The translations under genes were made by a program, and so were the position numbers. This document shows, in pieces, positions 53,387 to 63,267 of a DNA stretch of 64,000 nucleotides. The notes beneath the pieces were generated by a model that made no database searches, was not told where the DNA came from, and saw nothing but the letters and a program-made list of their open reading frames with translations. Source of the DNA: Branchipolynoe longqiensis (taxonomy: Eukaryota > Annelida > Polychaeta > Phyllodocida > Polynoidae); assembly GCA_030323885.1 (NCBI GenBank), contig CM059198.1, positions 57,128,917 through 57,192,916 of the forward strand, written 5' to 3'. Positions within the stretch are counted from its first letter, which is position 1, and each line of letters begins with the position of its first letter.

Positions 53387-53570
53387 AGATAGAGCAAGGA
53401 CTGGTTGGATCAGTTGCAGCATAATGTGGGTGAGTGGGATATCAGGTCATGGTTATGCCAGCCTGGTCGCACAGTAGGGCAGCACTATATCATTTGCACA
53501 CTGTCACAAATGGGTACCCATCCTTATATGACCATAGATGTTGCCAGTATGTAAAAGTCCAACAGCCAAC
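53387..53570 (+). mobile_element. SINE-A 3' half
   Basis: GAGCAAGGACTGGTTGGATC, GTGAGTGGGATATCAGGTCA, GGGTACCCATCCTTATATGA, ending TGTAAAAGTCCAACAGCC (CTCCAACA type). Confidence 0.85.
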
Positions 53571-53874
53571 CAACCAACTAACTAACTTTCCCCATCTCTT
53601 CTCACATGTCACCTACCTCTCCTACCTACCTTCATCGCCACACACACACAACTCTCAAATTAGATGAAATGAGGACTAGCGGTGTCGTTTCCTTTTCCCG
53701 CGAAGTCGCATATACTTTAGCCCTGTCTGGGAATTTAGCAATTTGTTAATCGAGGCAATAAAGCCAGTCGATATCCTGATCCTGGCCCTTATTTGGTTCA
53801 TGTGTTTCAGGCAGACCCCGACGGTTGAATCCGATATGCAATACAGTGCACACAAGGTAATGAGCTGCAAGTCT

Positions 53875-53958
53875 GCCTCAGGTCGTAGGGTTCGAATCCT
53901 GGGTGTTGAACCCTAGGCGAGTCAAAGCTATGCGCTAAGAATGTATAAGTAAAAATTC
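53875..53958 (+). mobile_element. Degraded SINE-A head
   Basis: GCCTCAGGTCGTAGGGTTCG, AATCCTGGGTGTTGAACCC, GAGTCAAAGCTATGCGCTAA. Two B-box-like words suggest a small duplication. Confidence 0.5.
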
Positions 53959-53987
53959 CATCGTGCAAGTGGCAATAGTTCGCACTA

Positions 53988-54322
53988 CACGTAGGGTTGG
54001 GGATGGTGGCGCCACCTGACCCAACTGTGAAAAGGGGTCAACCATAAAGTAGTACACACCATATGGGTGATAATATAGGGAATATTCCCTTCCACGCCTT
54101 TATAATTGCATCATTCTTTTATGTCACATAAGTGATGTATAAGCAGTAAGCGAGTATAAAGATGCGGAAGGGATTATTGTTATTATATTGTTATTATATA
54201 TTATTATTTGATTATATTATTAGCTAATGGACACTCTCTACGTATTTGCTCCCTCCCCATACGGCGACTGGTGGCGCCACCACCGGCCGCGACCCTAACT
54301 ACCAGCGCCCCCACTGTCACTC
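53988..54322. mobile_element. Possible TIR element with GGTGGCGCCACC in both arms
   Basis: The left TAGGGTTGGGGATGGTGGCGCCACC and the reverse complement of the right (TAGGGTCGCGGCCGGTGGTGGCGCCACC) are similar. The interior is AT-rich (ATTATTATAT). No clear target duplication. Confidence 0.4.
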
Positions 54323-54323
54323 G

Positions 54324-54652
54324 GGACCAGACGGAATGGCTGAATGAGTTAGAGCGTCCGTCTCCCGTGCTGGTAGATCGTGGGGTAGATCGTGGAGTCA
54401 AACCAATGACTTAAAAATTGATACTTGTTACTTCCTAGCCAGGCACTCGGCATTATTGGGACAGGGCAAGGACTGGTGTGCTCAGTGTCAGGATAATGTG
54501 ACTGAGTGGGATACCAGGTCATGGAGCCGGCGGCCTGGTTTCCCAGTGGGACAGCACTATAAAGTCACCATGAGTGCGCACTGTCACCAGTCGGTACCCA
54601 TACTGATATGCCCTTAGATGTTGATAGGATGTAAAACAACAACAAAACAAAC
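54324..54652 (+). mobile_element. SINE-A, well preserved, B box deleted
   Basis: GACGGAATGGCTGAATGAGT (A box), then GTAGATCGTGGGGTAGATCGTGGAGTCAAACC: the GGGTTCGAACCCCGG B box is replaced by a short duplication of GTAGATCGTGG. The body and the CAACAACAAAAC end are nearly identical to 48132-48470. Confidence 0.95.
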
Positions 54653-54804
54653 ACACAAATCAATTGGCAGCAACTCCACAACATTATAAGTATAACACAT
54701 CAATAATATAAATACCCAGCAAAGCTACATATATAATCCCACCCGGTAAGTCTATGACTAGCTTGGGCACTGCTGAGCTCAGCCGGTATGGGCTCTCCGT
54801 CTGT

Positions 54805-55010
54805 CTGACATACCACACAAACCATGAACATGTTCATTCTCTATATTCCCAGTCAGTATGTCACACATGCCATGCACAAGGCCAAACAATCCCTGGGTCC
54901 AACCTTTTGGAATGGCTGCTAAGCAAAACACAGATTCATCACGAGGTCACAAGCAAACACAGAACAAGGTAGCACACCACAAGGGAACAGTCTATGGATA
55001 CACGGCATGA
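54805..55010 (+). repeat. Dispersed ~220-bp repeat
   Basis: Same text as 50345-50575: GAACATGTTCATTCTCTATA, ACACATGCCATGCACAAGGC, ACCACAAGGGAACAGTCTAT. It ends just before the heptamer array. Confidence 0.8.
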
Positions 55011-55068
55011 AGTCCAGACAGCCAGTGCGCAGCCACAGGACACACGCACATTGTCTCAGTCCGCAGTG

Positions 55069-55398
55069 CGTCGTGCGTCGTGCAGCGTGCGTCGTGCAGC
55101 GTGCGTCGTGCGTCGTGCGTCGTGCAGCGTGCAGCGTGCGTCGTGCAGCGTGCGTCGTGCGTCGTGCGTCGTGCAACGTGCAACGTGCAGCGTGCAGCGT
55201 GCAGCGTGCAGCGTGCAGCGTGCAGCGTGCAGCGTGCAGCGTGCATCGTGCAGCGTGCAGCGTGCATCGTGCAGCGTGCATCGTGCATCGTGCATCGTGC
55301 ATCGTGCAACGTGCATCGTGCAGCGTGCAGCGCGCATCGTGCAGCGCGCAGCGCGCAGCGTGCAGCGTGCAGCGCGCAACGTGCAGCGTGCAGCGTGC
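55069..55398. repeat. Heptamer array, (GTGCRKC)n, about 47 units
   Basis: Strict 7-bp periodicity of GTGCAGC, GTGCGTC, GTGCATC and GTGCAAC. The left third mixes GCGTC and GCAGC units, the middle is pure GTGCAGC, the right mixes GTGCATC and GCGCAGC. It is open in all frames, hence five overlapping cysteine/arginine/alanine-rich frames that are not genes. Confidence 0.95.
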
Positions 55399-55682
55399 AT
55401 GCGCGGAGTCGGTGGTTCGCCTCTCTGCCCGCCACGGCCCATACCCAACTGCACACCGTCGAAGAACAACACGTGAATAATGGACGGTGTTGACGGAGCA
55501 GTCGAGCTACAAGCACCGATCGCTAAACTAATTCTATTCCACAAATCCATCCCTCGTTGAGTCGTACTGTGATCATATTGATGTTCACCTCAGTCAGTCG
55601 ACGGCCTGCTCTCTACCCCTTCCTCCCTCACCAGACCAGAGGGCCAAATGAATTGAGTGTTGAACGTCTGACTCCGATTATG

Positions 55683-55885
55683 GAAGATCGTGGGGGCCTG
55701 TTTTATTTAACAACACCTCTAGAGCTGTCCATATCATCGGCTATTGTATGTCAAACATATTCTGACATATTTCTTGCTGCGACCATATATGCTACTCTTT
55801 CCGAGAAGCAGCAAGGAGGTTTTTATATGCACTTTCCCACATACAGGACAGCACGTGCCACAGCCTTTGATGAACCAGTTGAGGC
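55683..55885 (-). mobile_element. SINE-D 3' two-thirds, minus strand
   Basis: CTGTTTTATTTAACAACACC, CATCGGCTATTGTATGTCAA, ACATATTCTGACATATTTCT, GCTACTCTTTCCGAGAAGCA, GGTTTTTATATGCACTTTCC, then TTTGATGAACCAGTTGAGGC. The head is missing. Confidence 0.9.
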
Positions 55886-56264
55886 CCGCTGGTTCCTCAG
55901 GGCCTGCTACCTATCTAATCCTACTGGCCGCTACCCCTACCCTTACCTCTACCCCACGCACACCCATACCCCTACCTTACCCCTTCCCTTCCCCAACACC
56001 CCCAACCCATACCCCCACCCGCACCCATCCTCAGAACTCATACTGATCGGTTCGTTGAAAATGGCGCTCTCACCGGTTCTATTCACAGGCGTGTATCATA
56101 AAACAGTTCATTGTGAATTTACTACGCACCCCCCCCCCCATCCACACCCACACCAGCACTCACTACATCCGTGCCAGGCAGGTAAACATTGCGCCACTCC
56201 CTGCCGACCAACCAACTGCATCCCAGCCACCCGCCAGGACCGGCCCGCACGCCGCGTACTGCTA

Positions 56265-56765
56265 CAGGGGTCAAGCCTGGCATACACCCCTCGACATTAC
56301 CTGACCGGGTGCCCGACTTGGCCTCTTACGGAGCTGTAGACGTGTGCTTCTACAGGTGTCAAGCCTGGCATACACCCCTCGACATTACCCAACGGGGTGC
56401 CCGACTTGGCCTCTTACCGAGGTGTCTACGTGTGCGGCTGCAGGTGTCAAGCCTGGCGTACACTCCTCGATATTACCCGACCGGGTGCCCGACTTGGCCT
56501 CTTGGGGAGCTGCAGACGTGTGCTGCTACATGGGGTCAACGCTGGCGTACATTCCTCGACATTACCCAACAGGGTGCCCGACTTGGCCTCTTACCGAGGT
56601 GTCTATGTCTGCTGCTCAAGGTTTCCGGGCTGCGGTACACTACCGGACAATGCCTGACGGGGTGCCCAACTTGACCTCTTACCAAGATGTCCACGTGTGC
56701 TTTTACAGGTGTCAGGTCTGGCCTATGCTACCCGACATTACCCAACGGGTTGCCCGACTTGACCT
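56265..56765. repeat. 87-bp minisatellite, six units
   Basis: GTGTCAAGCCTGGCNTACAC, CCTCGACATTACCC and GGGTGCCCGACTTGGCCTCT recur about every 87 bp from 56270 to 56765. Since 87 is a multiple of three, a frame such as 56189-56674 carries a 29-residue repeat (SSLAYTPRHYPTGCPTWPL). No signal of a real gene: neighbouring frames are equally open and no known domain is seen. Confidence 0.9.
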
Positions 56766-56774
56766 CTTACTGTA

Positions 56775-57112
56775 GTGTTGGTTGCTTGGTTGTTGGAGTG
56801 TTACATCCGGGCAACTGTTAAGGTCATGCCAGGATAGGTAGCGACTTGTGACAGTGCACACTCATGGTACCTTCATGGCATGGAACCACTCGGAAATCAG
56901 GCTGCCAGCAGCATGACCTAATATCCCACTCAGTCACATTATCTTGACACTGACCTAACCAGTCCTCACCCTATCCTAGTACTGCCAAGCTTCTGGCTGA
57001 GAAGCGAAAAGTATCAATTGTGTAAGTCATTGGTTTGACTCGACACGGACACAAACTCCCTATCCCCCGCATGGGATGCCTGTGCTCTATCGATTCGAAT
57101 ACTACGTCTGGT
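56775..57112 (-). mobile_element. SINE-A, H2 head, minus strand
   Basis: GGTTGTTGGAGTGTTACATC, CCAGGATAGGTAGCGACTTG, GTAAGTCATTGGTTTGACTC, then a diverged H2-type head (CAAACTCCCTATCCCCCGC, GCTCTATCGATTCGAATACT). Confidence 0.85.
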
Positions 57113-57214
57113 GATGGTGATATTGGTACGGTCTGTCCACCGACATGCAAAGAAGCTGATCTGTGTATGACTTGCCGAAACCGACCCGGTCCTTGCACTT
57201 CATTCATTCCCCCT

Positions 57215-57268
57215 TCCCCTATCCTGATATGACCTGATATGTTGCTAGGACGTTAACCAACAACAAAC
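57215..57268 (+). mobile_element. SINE-A 3' end fragment
   Basis: CCTATCCTGATATGACCTGA, TATGTTGCTAGGACGTTAAC, CAACAACAAAC. Confidence 0.7.
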
Positions 57269-57289
57269 TAAATCATTCATTCCCAACAT

Positions 57290-57990
57290 CTTTTCAAAGT
57301 ATGGCTGCCCTAAAATAACTCAATTCTTGGAATTTAGTCAGTCCCAAAAGATTGTTGATTTATGGCCTCCCTAAAATTCATGAGTTCTTGCACTTCATTC
57401 TGTCTCAAAAAGCTATTATCTTGCCTAAAGCAATCTAGTGTTTGTGCCTCACTGCGTCACACAACCTGGTTGATGTATGCCCTTGCTAAACTAACTAACG
57501 CATTGTCTACTCAGTAACAAAAGCGGAAAGCTGTATGCAATCTGTACACAAAACGGATCAGTCTTTGTGATTCAGTAAATTATGGGTGTTGTATGTAATC
57601 TCTAAACCAACTGGGTTAGAACTCGAGTTTCTCTCAGTCACAAATGCTGGTTGATGTATGCCCTCCCTAAAGCAAATCATGTATTGTGCTTCACTCAGTC
57701 GCAACAGCTGGTTGGTGTATGCCCTCCCTAAAGCAAATTGGTTATTGTGCTTCACGCAGTCACAAAGGCCGGTCGATGTATGCCCTCCATGAAGCAAATC
57801 GGTTATTGCGTTTCACGCAGTCACAAAAGCGGGGTGGTGTATGCCCTCCCTAAAGCAATTCGGTTATTGTGCTTCAGTCGGTCACAAAAGCTACTTGGTC
57901 TATGCAGTCTCTACAACAACTCGACTGTTTGCTTCGCTCAGTCACAAAAGCCAGTTGGTGTAGGCATTTTCTTAAATCCCCGCAATCCAC
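57290..57990. repeat. ~60-bp tandem repeat, about 11-12 units
   Basis: TCACAAAAGCNGGTTGGTGT, ATGCCCTCCCTAAAGCAAAT and CGGTTATTGTGCTTCACNCA recur every 60 bp, clearest at 57645-57900. Units to the left (57290-57600) are more diverged. Confidence 0.85.
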
Positions 57991-58233
57991 ATTCAGTGAG
58001 CGAAGTGCACCAAACCTTGCCATTTGCGTCTGGCACAAACTAACAGTTAAATTAATCTTGAAGCCAAAACCCGGCGATCACGCCATGGCCTTTCGGGCAC
58101 GATGACTCGTGTACACTCCCAAGAGACACACCCACACCCACACCCACACCCACCTTACTCGCACACACCCACCCACACACATGCTCAATTGCACACACCA
58201 GCAACACCTGCAAGCTACCTAGCTTAACAACCA

Positions 58234-58969
58234 GGGGCCGTATGCACCAATCGGTGATAGGCTTAGCCGGAGTTAAGGCACTAGCCGCGATTAGCTACCT
58301 CAGGGTAGAGGGGGGTTGGAGAAATAGGTCAAGTGGTATGCGCCAATGTCTTAGCCGAGGCGGGTAGCTGACCGTGAAGTTATTTATAGATTTGGGAATT
58401 CCCTCGATTTGACAATATGAATAACGCCGCCAATGTGGTGGGAGCGTTAATAACGGTTCGATTTTATGGTTAATTTGAATAAATTTCACTTATTGCATGT
58501 GTAAATGTGTCAAATATGATCGCATTGAATATATTTGGATATAATATATTGCCGCCGATTCGGCGGCGGCGGCGGCGACGGCCATGTTTAGTTGACATTG
58601 GACAGTATGGACAGTATGGATATCAATGTCGCTGCGGAGGTGGCGATTTGTTTACTTTACATTCGTCGATTCGACAATATGAATAATGCCGCCAACGGTT
58701 CAATTTTAGGGTTAATTTGATTAAATTTCACTTATTGAGTATGTAAATGTGTTAAATATGATCGCATTGAATAGATTGACATCCATACAGGCACACTAAC
58801 CGCCCCGGCTAGCAGTTAAACCGGATTTGAAAATGGGGTAGCTTAGCCTAGGCTACGGTCTGCGGTTAGCGCTGGTACCGATTGCTGCATACAGATTTTC
58901 CACCGTTAGCCGTGTGGAGCTACCCCAACCGCGGTTAAGGCCCTAACTCCGATTGGTGCATATGGCCCC
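58234..58969. mobile_element. Core-module MITE M3 (736 bp)
   Basis: TIRs GGGGCCGTATGCACCAATCG (58234 on) and its mirror at the right end differ at one position in 21. Arms are built from TTAGC/GCTAA words (GGCTTAGCCGG, ACTAGCCGCGATTAGC; GTTAGCGC, GGTTAAGG). Two core units in reverse orientation (58440-58560, 58655-58790) carry TTAATTTGAATAAATTTCAC and ATATGATCGCATTGAATA. A GGCGGC run lies at 58560-58578. It abuts a SINE-A at 58970. Confidence 0.9.
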
Positions 58970-59308
58970 AGACGGTATGGCCGAATGAGTTAGAGCATCC
59001 ATCTCCCGTGCTGGTAGATCGTGGGGTCGTGGGTTCGAACCCCGGTCAAGTCAAACCAATGACTTAAAAATTGATACTCGTTGCTTCCTAGCCTGGCGCT
59101 CTGCATTATTAGGACAGGGCAAGGACTGGTGTGCTCAGTGTCAGGATAATGTGACTGAGTGGGATACCAGGTCATTGCTGCCGGTGGTCTGGTTTCCCAG
59201 TGGGACAGCACTATAAAGTTGCCATGAATGTGCACTGTCACAAGTCGGTACCCATCCTGATATGACCTTAGATGTTGCTAGGACGTAAAACAACAACAAA
59301 CAAACAAA
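58970..59308 (+). mobile_element. SINE-A, full length, well preserved
   Basis: AGACGGTATGGCCGAATGAG (A box), GTGGGTTCGAACCCCGGTCA (B box), an intact body and AAAACAACAACAAACAAAC. It directly abuts the right end of M3. Confidence 0.95.
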
Positions 59309-59577
59309 CCTAGATTAAACATGTTAAAACTTTCATACCAACCTTTCGAGCCGTTCGTCAGAGAAGGGGTGACGGAGCAAGCAAGCCGAGCATGGTGGCT
59401 CCATTAGTAGCGATTAACTCTGATTGTTGTTTCACTCCTGCAGTTTGAAAGCTGTTGTTTAGGCGAAACAAAATAGACAATGTGACACATTCCATGGAAA
59501 ACAGACCTTTGTGGCCATAGCGATCACAATTTGGGTTTGGTGATTTGAACTGAATGATCCTACGTTTGGCTCACTGC

Positions 59578-59855
59578 AAGAAAACAGGGTGCGGGCCTTG
59601 CATGCGGGAGATCTAGAGTTCAGATCCCAGTCGAGTCAAAGCAATGACTTATACAATTTATACTTGTCGATTCCTAGCTCGGTGCTTGGCATTAATAGGA
59701 TAGGGAAAGGGCTGGTTAGCTCAGTGTCAGGATAATGTGGATCATGGTGATGGTGGCCTCATTTACCAGAAGGGCAGCACTATAAAGTTGCACTATCAAA
59801 AGTCGTTACAAGTCATGATAGATGTTGCCAGGACATAAAACTCCAACAAGCAATC
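59578..59855 (+). mobile_element. SINE-A, H2-type, A box degraded
   Basis: GCATGCGGGAGATCTAGAGT, TCAGATCCCAGTCGAGTCAA (B box), ATAGGATAGGGAAAGGGCTG, ending TTGCCAGGACATAAAACTCCAACAAG. The central part has a deletion (GTTGCACTATCAAAAGTCG). Confidence 0.85.
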
Positions 59856-59939
59856 AACAACTGCAAATAGAACTGAAAGTATCGGATGGTGATGCAATAA
59901 TTTATATACCAGATATATAGAGGTGATGAGAACTTCTCG

Positions 59940-60830
59940 TTCCATTGGCGGTTTCCCACCTTTTGAAGTATGACCTGTTCCCATCCATATTATGAACAGA
60001 GATTAGAATTTCCCGTCAATGGGCAGGTTCCTTGTGTTTGGGCAATGATTGACCTTTTTATGTATGACCCATTCTCATCCATGCTATAAACAGAGATTAG
60101 AATTTCCCGCCAATCAGCAGTTTCCTGATGTTTGGTGATAACTCACCTTTTTAGGTATGAACAGCGGTCCAGGCTATAAACAGGGGTAAGAAGTCCCCAC
60201 CAATCGGTAGGTTCCTGACATTTGGCTGACGACTCACCTTTTGTAGGTATGACCTATCCTCATCCATGCTATAAACAGAGATTTGAATTTCCAGCCAATA
60301 GGCAGGTTCCTGAGGTTTTGATGATAACTTACCTTTTTCGGTATGACCTTTCTGATCCATGATATAAACAGGCATTAGAATTTCTCGCCAATCGGCAGGT
60401 AACTCACCTTTTTAGGTATGACCTCTTCTCACCCATGCTATAAAAAGGGGTCAGAAGTCCCCACCAATCAGGAGGTTTCTGTTATTTGGCTGACGACTCA
60501 CCTTTTTTAGGTATGACCTGTTGTCATCCAGGCTATAAAAAGATATTTGAATTTCCCGCCAATCAGCAGCTTCCTGAGGTTTTGACGATAACTCACCTTT
60601 TTCGGTATGACCTTTCTCATCCATGATATGAACGAGATTAGAATTTCCCACCAATCAGCAGGTTCCTGGTGTTTGGGCAATGACTCACCTTTTTAAGTAT
60701 GACCTGTTCTCATCCATGCTATAAACAGAGATTAGAATTTCCAGCCAATCGGCAGGTTCCTGGTGTGTGGGCAATGATTGCCCTTTTTAAGTATGACCTG
60801 TTCTCATCCTTGATATAGCAATTGTGTTTG
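59940..60830. repeat. 93-bp minisatellite, about 9-10 units
   Basis: CACCTTTTTAGGTATGACC recurs at about 59955, 60049, 60143, 60236, 60330, 60408, 60499, 60595, 60686 and 60780. Each is followed by TGTTCTCATCCATGCTATAA, ACAGAGATTAGAATTTCC and CGCCAATCGGCAGGTTCCTG. One unit (about 60341-60408) is shortened. Minus-strand frames in it are repeat artefacts. Confidence 0.9.
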
Positions 60831-61059
60831 GTTGCGTCAAAGAGAGGCACATCTTTGTCCTGATGAGTCCTGAGCCAAGTTAACTCCATGCCAGACAACA
60901 GCATTCCCGATAAAATAATAATTCCCGCTCAAAAGAACCAGCAATTCACAGCTATTCCAGTAACAGTCATAAACAGTTAATGTCGAACAGACACGGGCAG
61001 CAGATTACAACAGCCACATTATTGGTGTACACATTACTGGATGGACATGGGGAGAGGAT

Positions 61060-61295
61060 TTGTTATTTTTTATTTGTTGGTCCATTAGGTGTTTAAGCAG
61101 GGGACATTTCAGTCATAGACGACTGGTCTTCCTCATTCCACTGCTGGTCGAGAGAAAGCCCGAGCCTACACTTTTACCGACCCAAGGGATTTTTAACCTC
61201 CCAAACCACATAGACATGGTATGAGAGCAACCGGCCTTTGATGACGCTGTAAGTTATACAGAGCGGTGGAAATCCAAATTGGCAGAGCTGGGCGC
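61060..61295 (-). mobile_element. SINE-B with T2 tail, head missing, minus strand
   Basis: TTGGTCCATTAGGTGTTTAA and GGACATTTCAGTCATAGACG are the reversed T2 tail. AAAGCCCGAGCCTACACTTT, ACCGACCCAAGGGATTTTTA and GGTGGAAATCCAAATTGGCA are the SINE-B body. Confidence 0.85.
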
Positions 61296-61686
61296 ATTGT
61301 GGAAATATTACATCAATAAATCTGGATAAATTTATAACGGAAAGAACTCTAAAAATAAATGTTGACATAATTGAAAATAACAGTGGACAAATGTGGAAAT
61401 GTGAGGTATAAAACACTTATGTAAATATTATTCATGTATTTAATTCTCCTGCTTATCATTATTTTGTCATTGTCTTCATTTAGTCCTCCTGTAGCCACCT
61501 TTGATATGCCCCTTTGTACGTTGGGTTACTGGAGGCTGGGGAGTATCCTGAGCAGCGGGAGGTTTGCTACAAAGCAGCTCCCGTAATTCTCCTCCTGCCC
61601 CCCAGATGGTCCCCGACCTCCCTAGTATCTGTATATAGCTGTTGAAATAATAACTATGAGAATTACTGAAAATAATCTAAAGCTAG

Positions 61687-61935
61687 GATTCCTTACATGC
61701 GGTATGCGGCATGCGGCGTGCGGCGTGCGGCGTGCAGCGTGCTTACGGGATGGGTCATTTCACCCACGCCCACACCCACACACAGTGTCTGGTTTCCTCA
61801 CCACTGTTCTCTATGGCAAACGCAGCAGCATTTGCATTCGCATGCCGCACCAATCGCTACATGGACCGATTCAGTATTCGCATGCCGCATGCCGCATGCC
61901 GCATGCCACATACCGCATACCGTGTGTAAGGAATC
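61687..61935. mobile_element. Fold-back element with heptamer-built arms
   Basis: GATTCCTTACA at 61687 is mirrored by TGTAAGGAATC ending 61935. The left arm is (RTGCGGC)n, ATGCGGCATGCGGCGTGCGG; the right arm is (ATGCCGC)n in mirror orientation. The centre carries CATTTGCATTCGCATGCCGC. A second, partial right end (CATACCGCGTGTAAGGA) lies at about 61995-62013. No ORF of substance. Confidence 0.8.
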
Positions 61936-62271
61936 ACCCACATTGATTTAGATGCTTATCGATGTTTTGCCGCATTTGCATTCGCATTCGCATACAGCAT
62001 ACCGCGTGTAAGGACTGCACCATTTAGACTATCTGAGAAAATAACTGAGAAAATACCAGTGGAACGGACTAGAGATGACTGTGGAAATACGGGGAGAGAT
62101 ATTGCATAATTAACCTATGAAATGAATGGAGATGATTATGGAAATCAGGGTAGAAATCATGGCCGAAATCACTGGGGAAATCACTGTGGGCATATGTGGA
62201 AAGATGATTAATCAATATTCCCGGCCGCACAACAAGTACCACAGAAATGACTAATCCTATACTAAGATGTC

Positions 62272-62614
62272 GGTTGGTTGTTGGAGTTTTACATCCTGGC
62301 AACAACTAAGGTAATATCACGATGGGTACTTGTGAGAGTGTGGACTCCTGACAACTTTACAGTACCGCCCCACTGGGAGACCAGGGTGCCAGCACCATCA
62401 CCTGATATCCCACTTAATCATATTATCCTGACACTGAGCCAACCAGTCCTTGCAATATCCTAATAATGCCGAGCACCTGACGAGGAAATGACAAGTATCA
62501 ACTTGTAAGTCATTGGTATGACTCAACCAGGGTTCGAACACATGGGTTCGAATCCCACAATCTACCACCATGGGAGACGGACGGTAAACTCCTTCGGCCC
62601 TCCAGTCTGGGCGA
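62272..62614 (-). mobile_element. SINE-A, full length, minus strand
   Basis: GGTTGTTGGAGTTTTACATC (ACTCCAACAA-type end), body, AACCAGGGTTCGAACACATG (B box) and CTCCTTCGGCCCTCCAGTCT (A box). A short duplication of the B-box word (GGGTTCGAAtc) is present at 62541. Confidence 0.9.
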
Positions 62615-62689
62615 TGACTGTGTAAATAAATAAATATTTACAGCCATACAACAAGTACTACAGAAATGACTAATGGTATTCCAAGAAGA

Positions 62690-62706
62690 ATATATATATA
62701 TATATA
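62690..62706. repeat. Short (TA)n run
   Basis: TATATATATATATATA. Confidence 0.8.
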
Positions 62707-62784
62707 GGCCCACGTATATACATAATATATCATTTATTATGTGGATATAAATAACGGCAGCCCCTTAATGTTTCTCCGCTAACA

Positions 62785-62922
62785 ACCTTAACTTCCATGT
62801 TATTCACTGCGCAGAAGGCATTCTCTCCTCCCCGCCTCCTGTACACAGAAGGCCAACTGTAACTCTGCCTACATACCCACTTGCTAATATCGGCCGGGTA
62901 ATATTATCTTGGTAATTTTATC
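62785..62922 (+). repeat. Direct repeat, left copy, ~135 bp
   Basis: AACCTTAACTTCCATGTTAT, CCACTTGCTAATATCGGCCG, GGTAATATTATCTTGGTAAT. Repeated at 63268-63395 on the other side of a SINE. Confidence 0.85.
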
Positions 62923-63262
62923 AGACGGGGTGGCCGAATGAGTAGAGCATCCATCTCCTGTTTTGGCAGATCGGCAGATCTGAACCTATCAGCTCGTGTG
63001 TTCGAATCCTGGTCGAGTCAAATCAATGACTTAAACATTGATACTTATCGCTTCCTAGCCAGTGGCTCGGTATTAATAGGATAGGGCAAGGACTGGTTCA
63101 CTCAATATCAGGATAACATGACTGAGTGGGATATCAGATCATGGTGCTGGTGGCCTGCTGTCCCAGTGGGGCAGCACTGTAAAGTCACCGTGAATGCGCC
63201 CTCTCACAAGTCAGTACCCGTCCTGGTATGACCTTAGATGTTGCTAGGAAGTAAACAACAAT
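62923..63262 (+). mobile_element. SINE-A, full length
   Basis: CAGACGGGGTGGCCGAATGA (A box), GTGTTCGAATCCTGGTCGAG (B box), full body, GGAAGTAAACAACAATAATAC end. It lies between two copies of a 135-bp direct repeat. Confidence 0.9.
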
Positions 63263-63267
63263 AATAC

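Noticed and set aside
54992..55550. Five overlapping frames of 127-174 codons on both strands
   Set aside because: The heptamer array contains no stop in any frame; a 7-bp unit read in three frames gives cysteine/arginine/alanine repeats.
55557..56339. A 260-codon frame
   Set aside because: It crosses a minus-strand SINE-D, a P/T-rich stretch and the start of the 87-bp array; a chance join of unrelated repeats.
57290..57990. CRISPR-like array of 60-bp units
   Set aside because: The whole unit repeats, with no repeat/spacer division.
59940..60830. CRISPR-like regular spacing of repeats
   Set aside because: Units are contiguous 93-bp minisatellite copies with no unique spacers, in a eukaryotic context.
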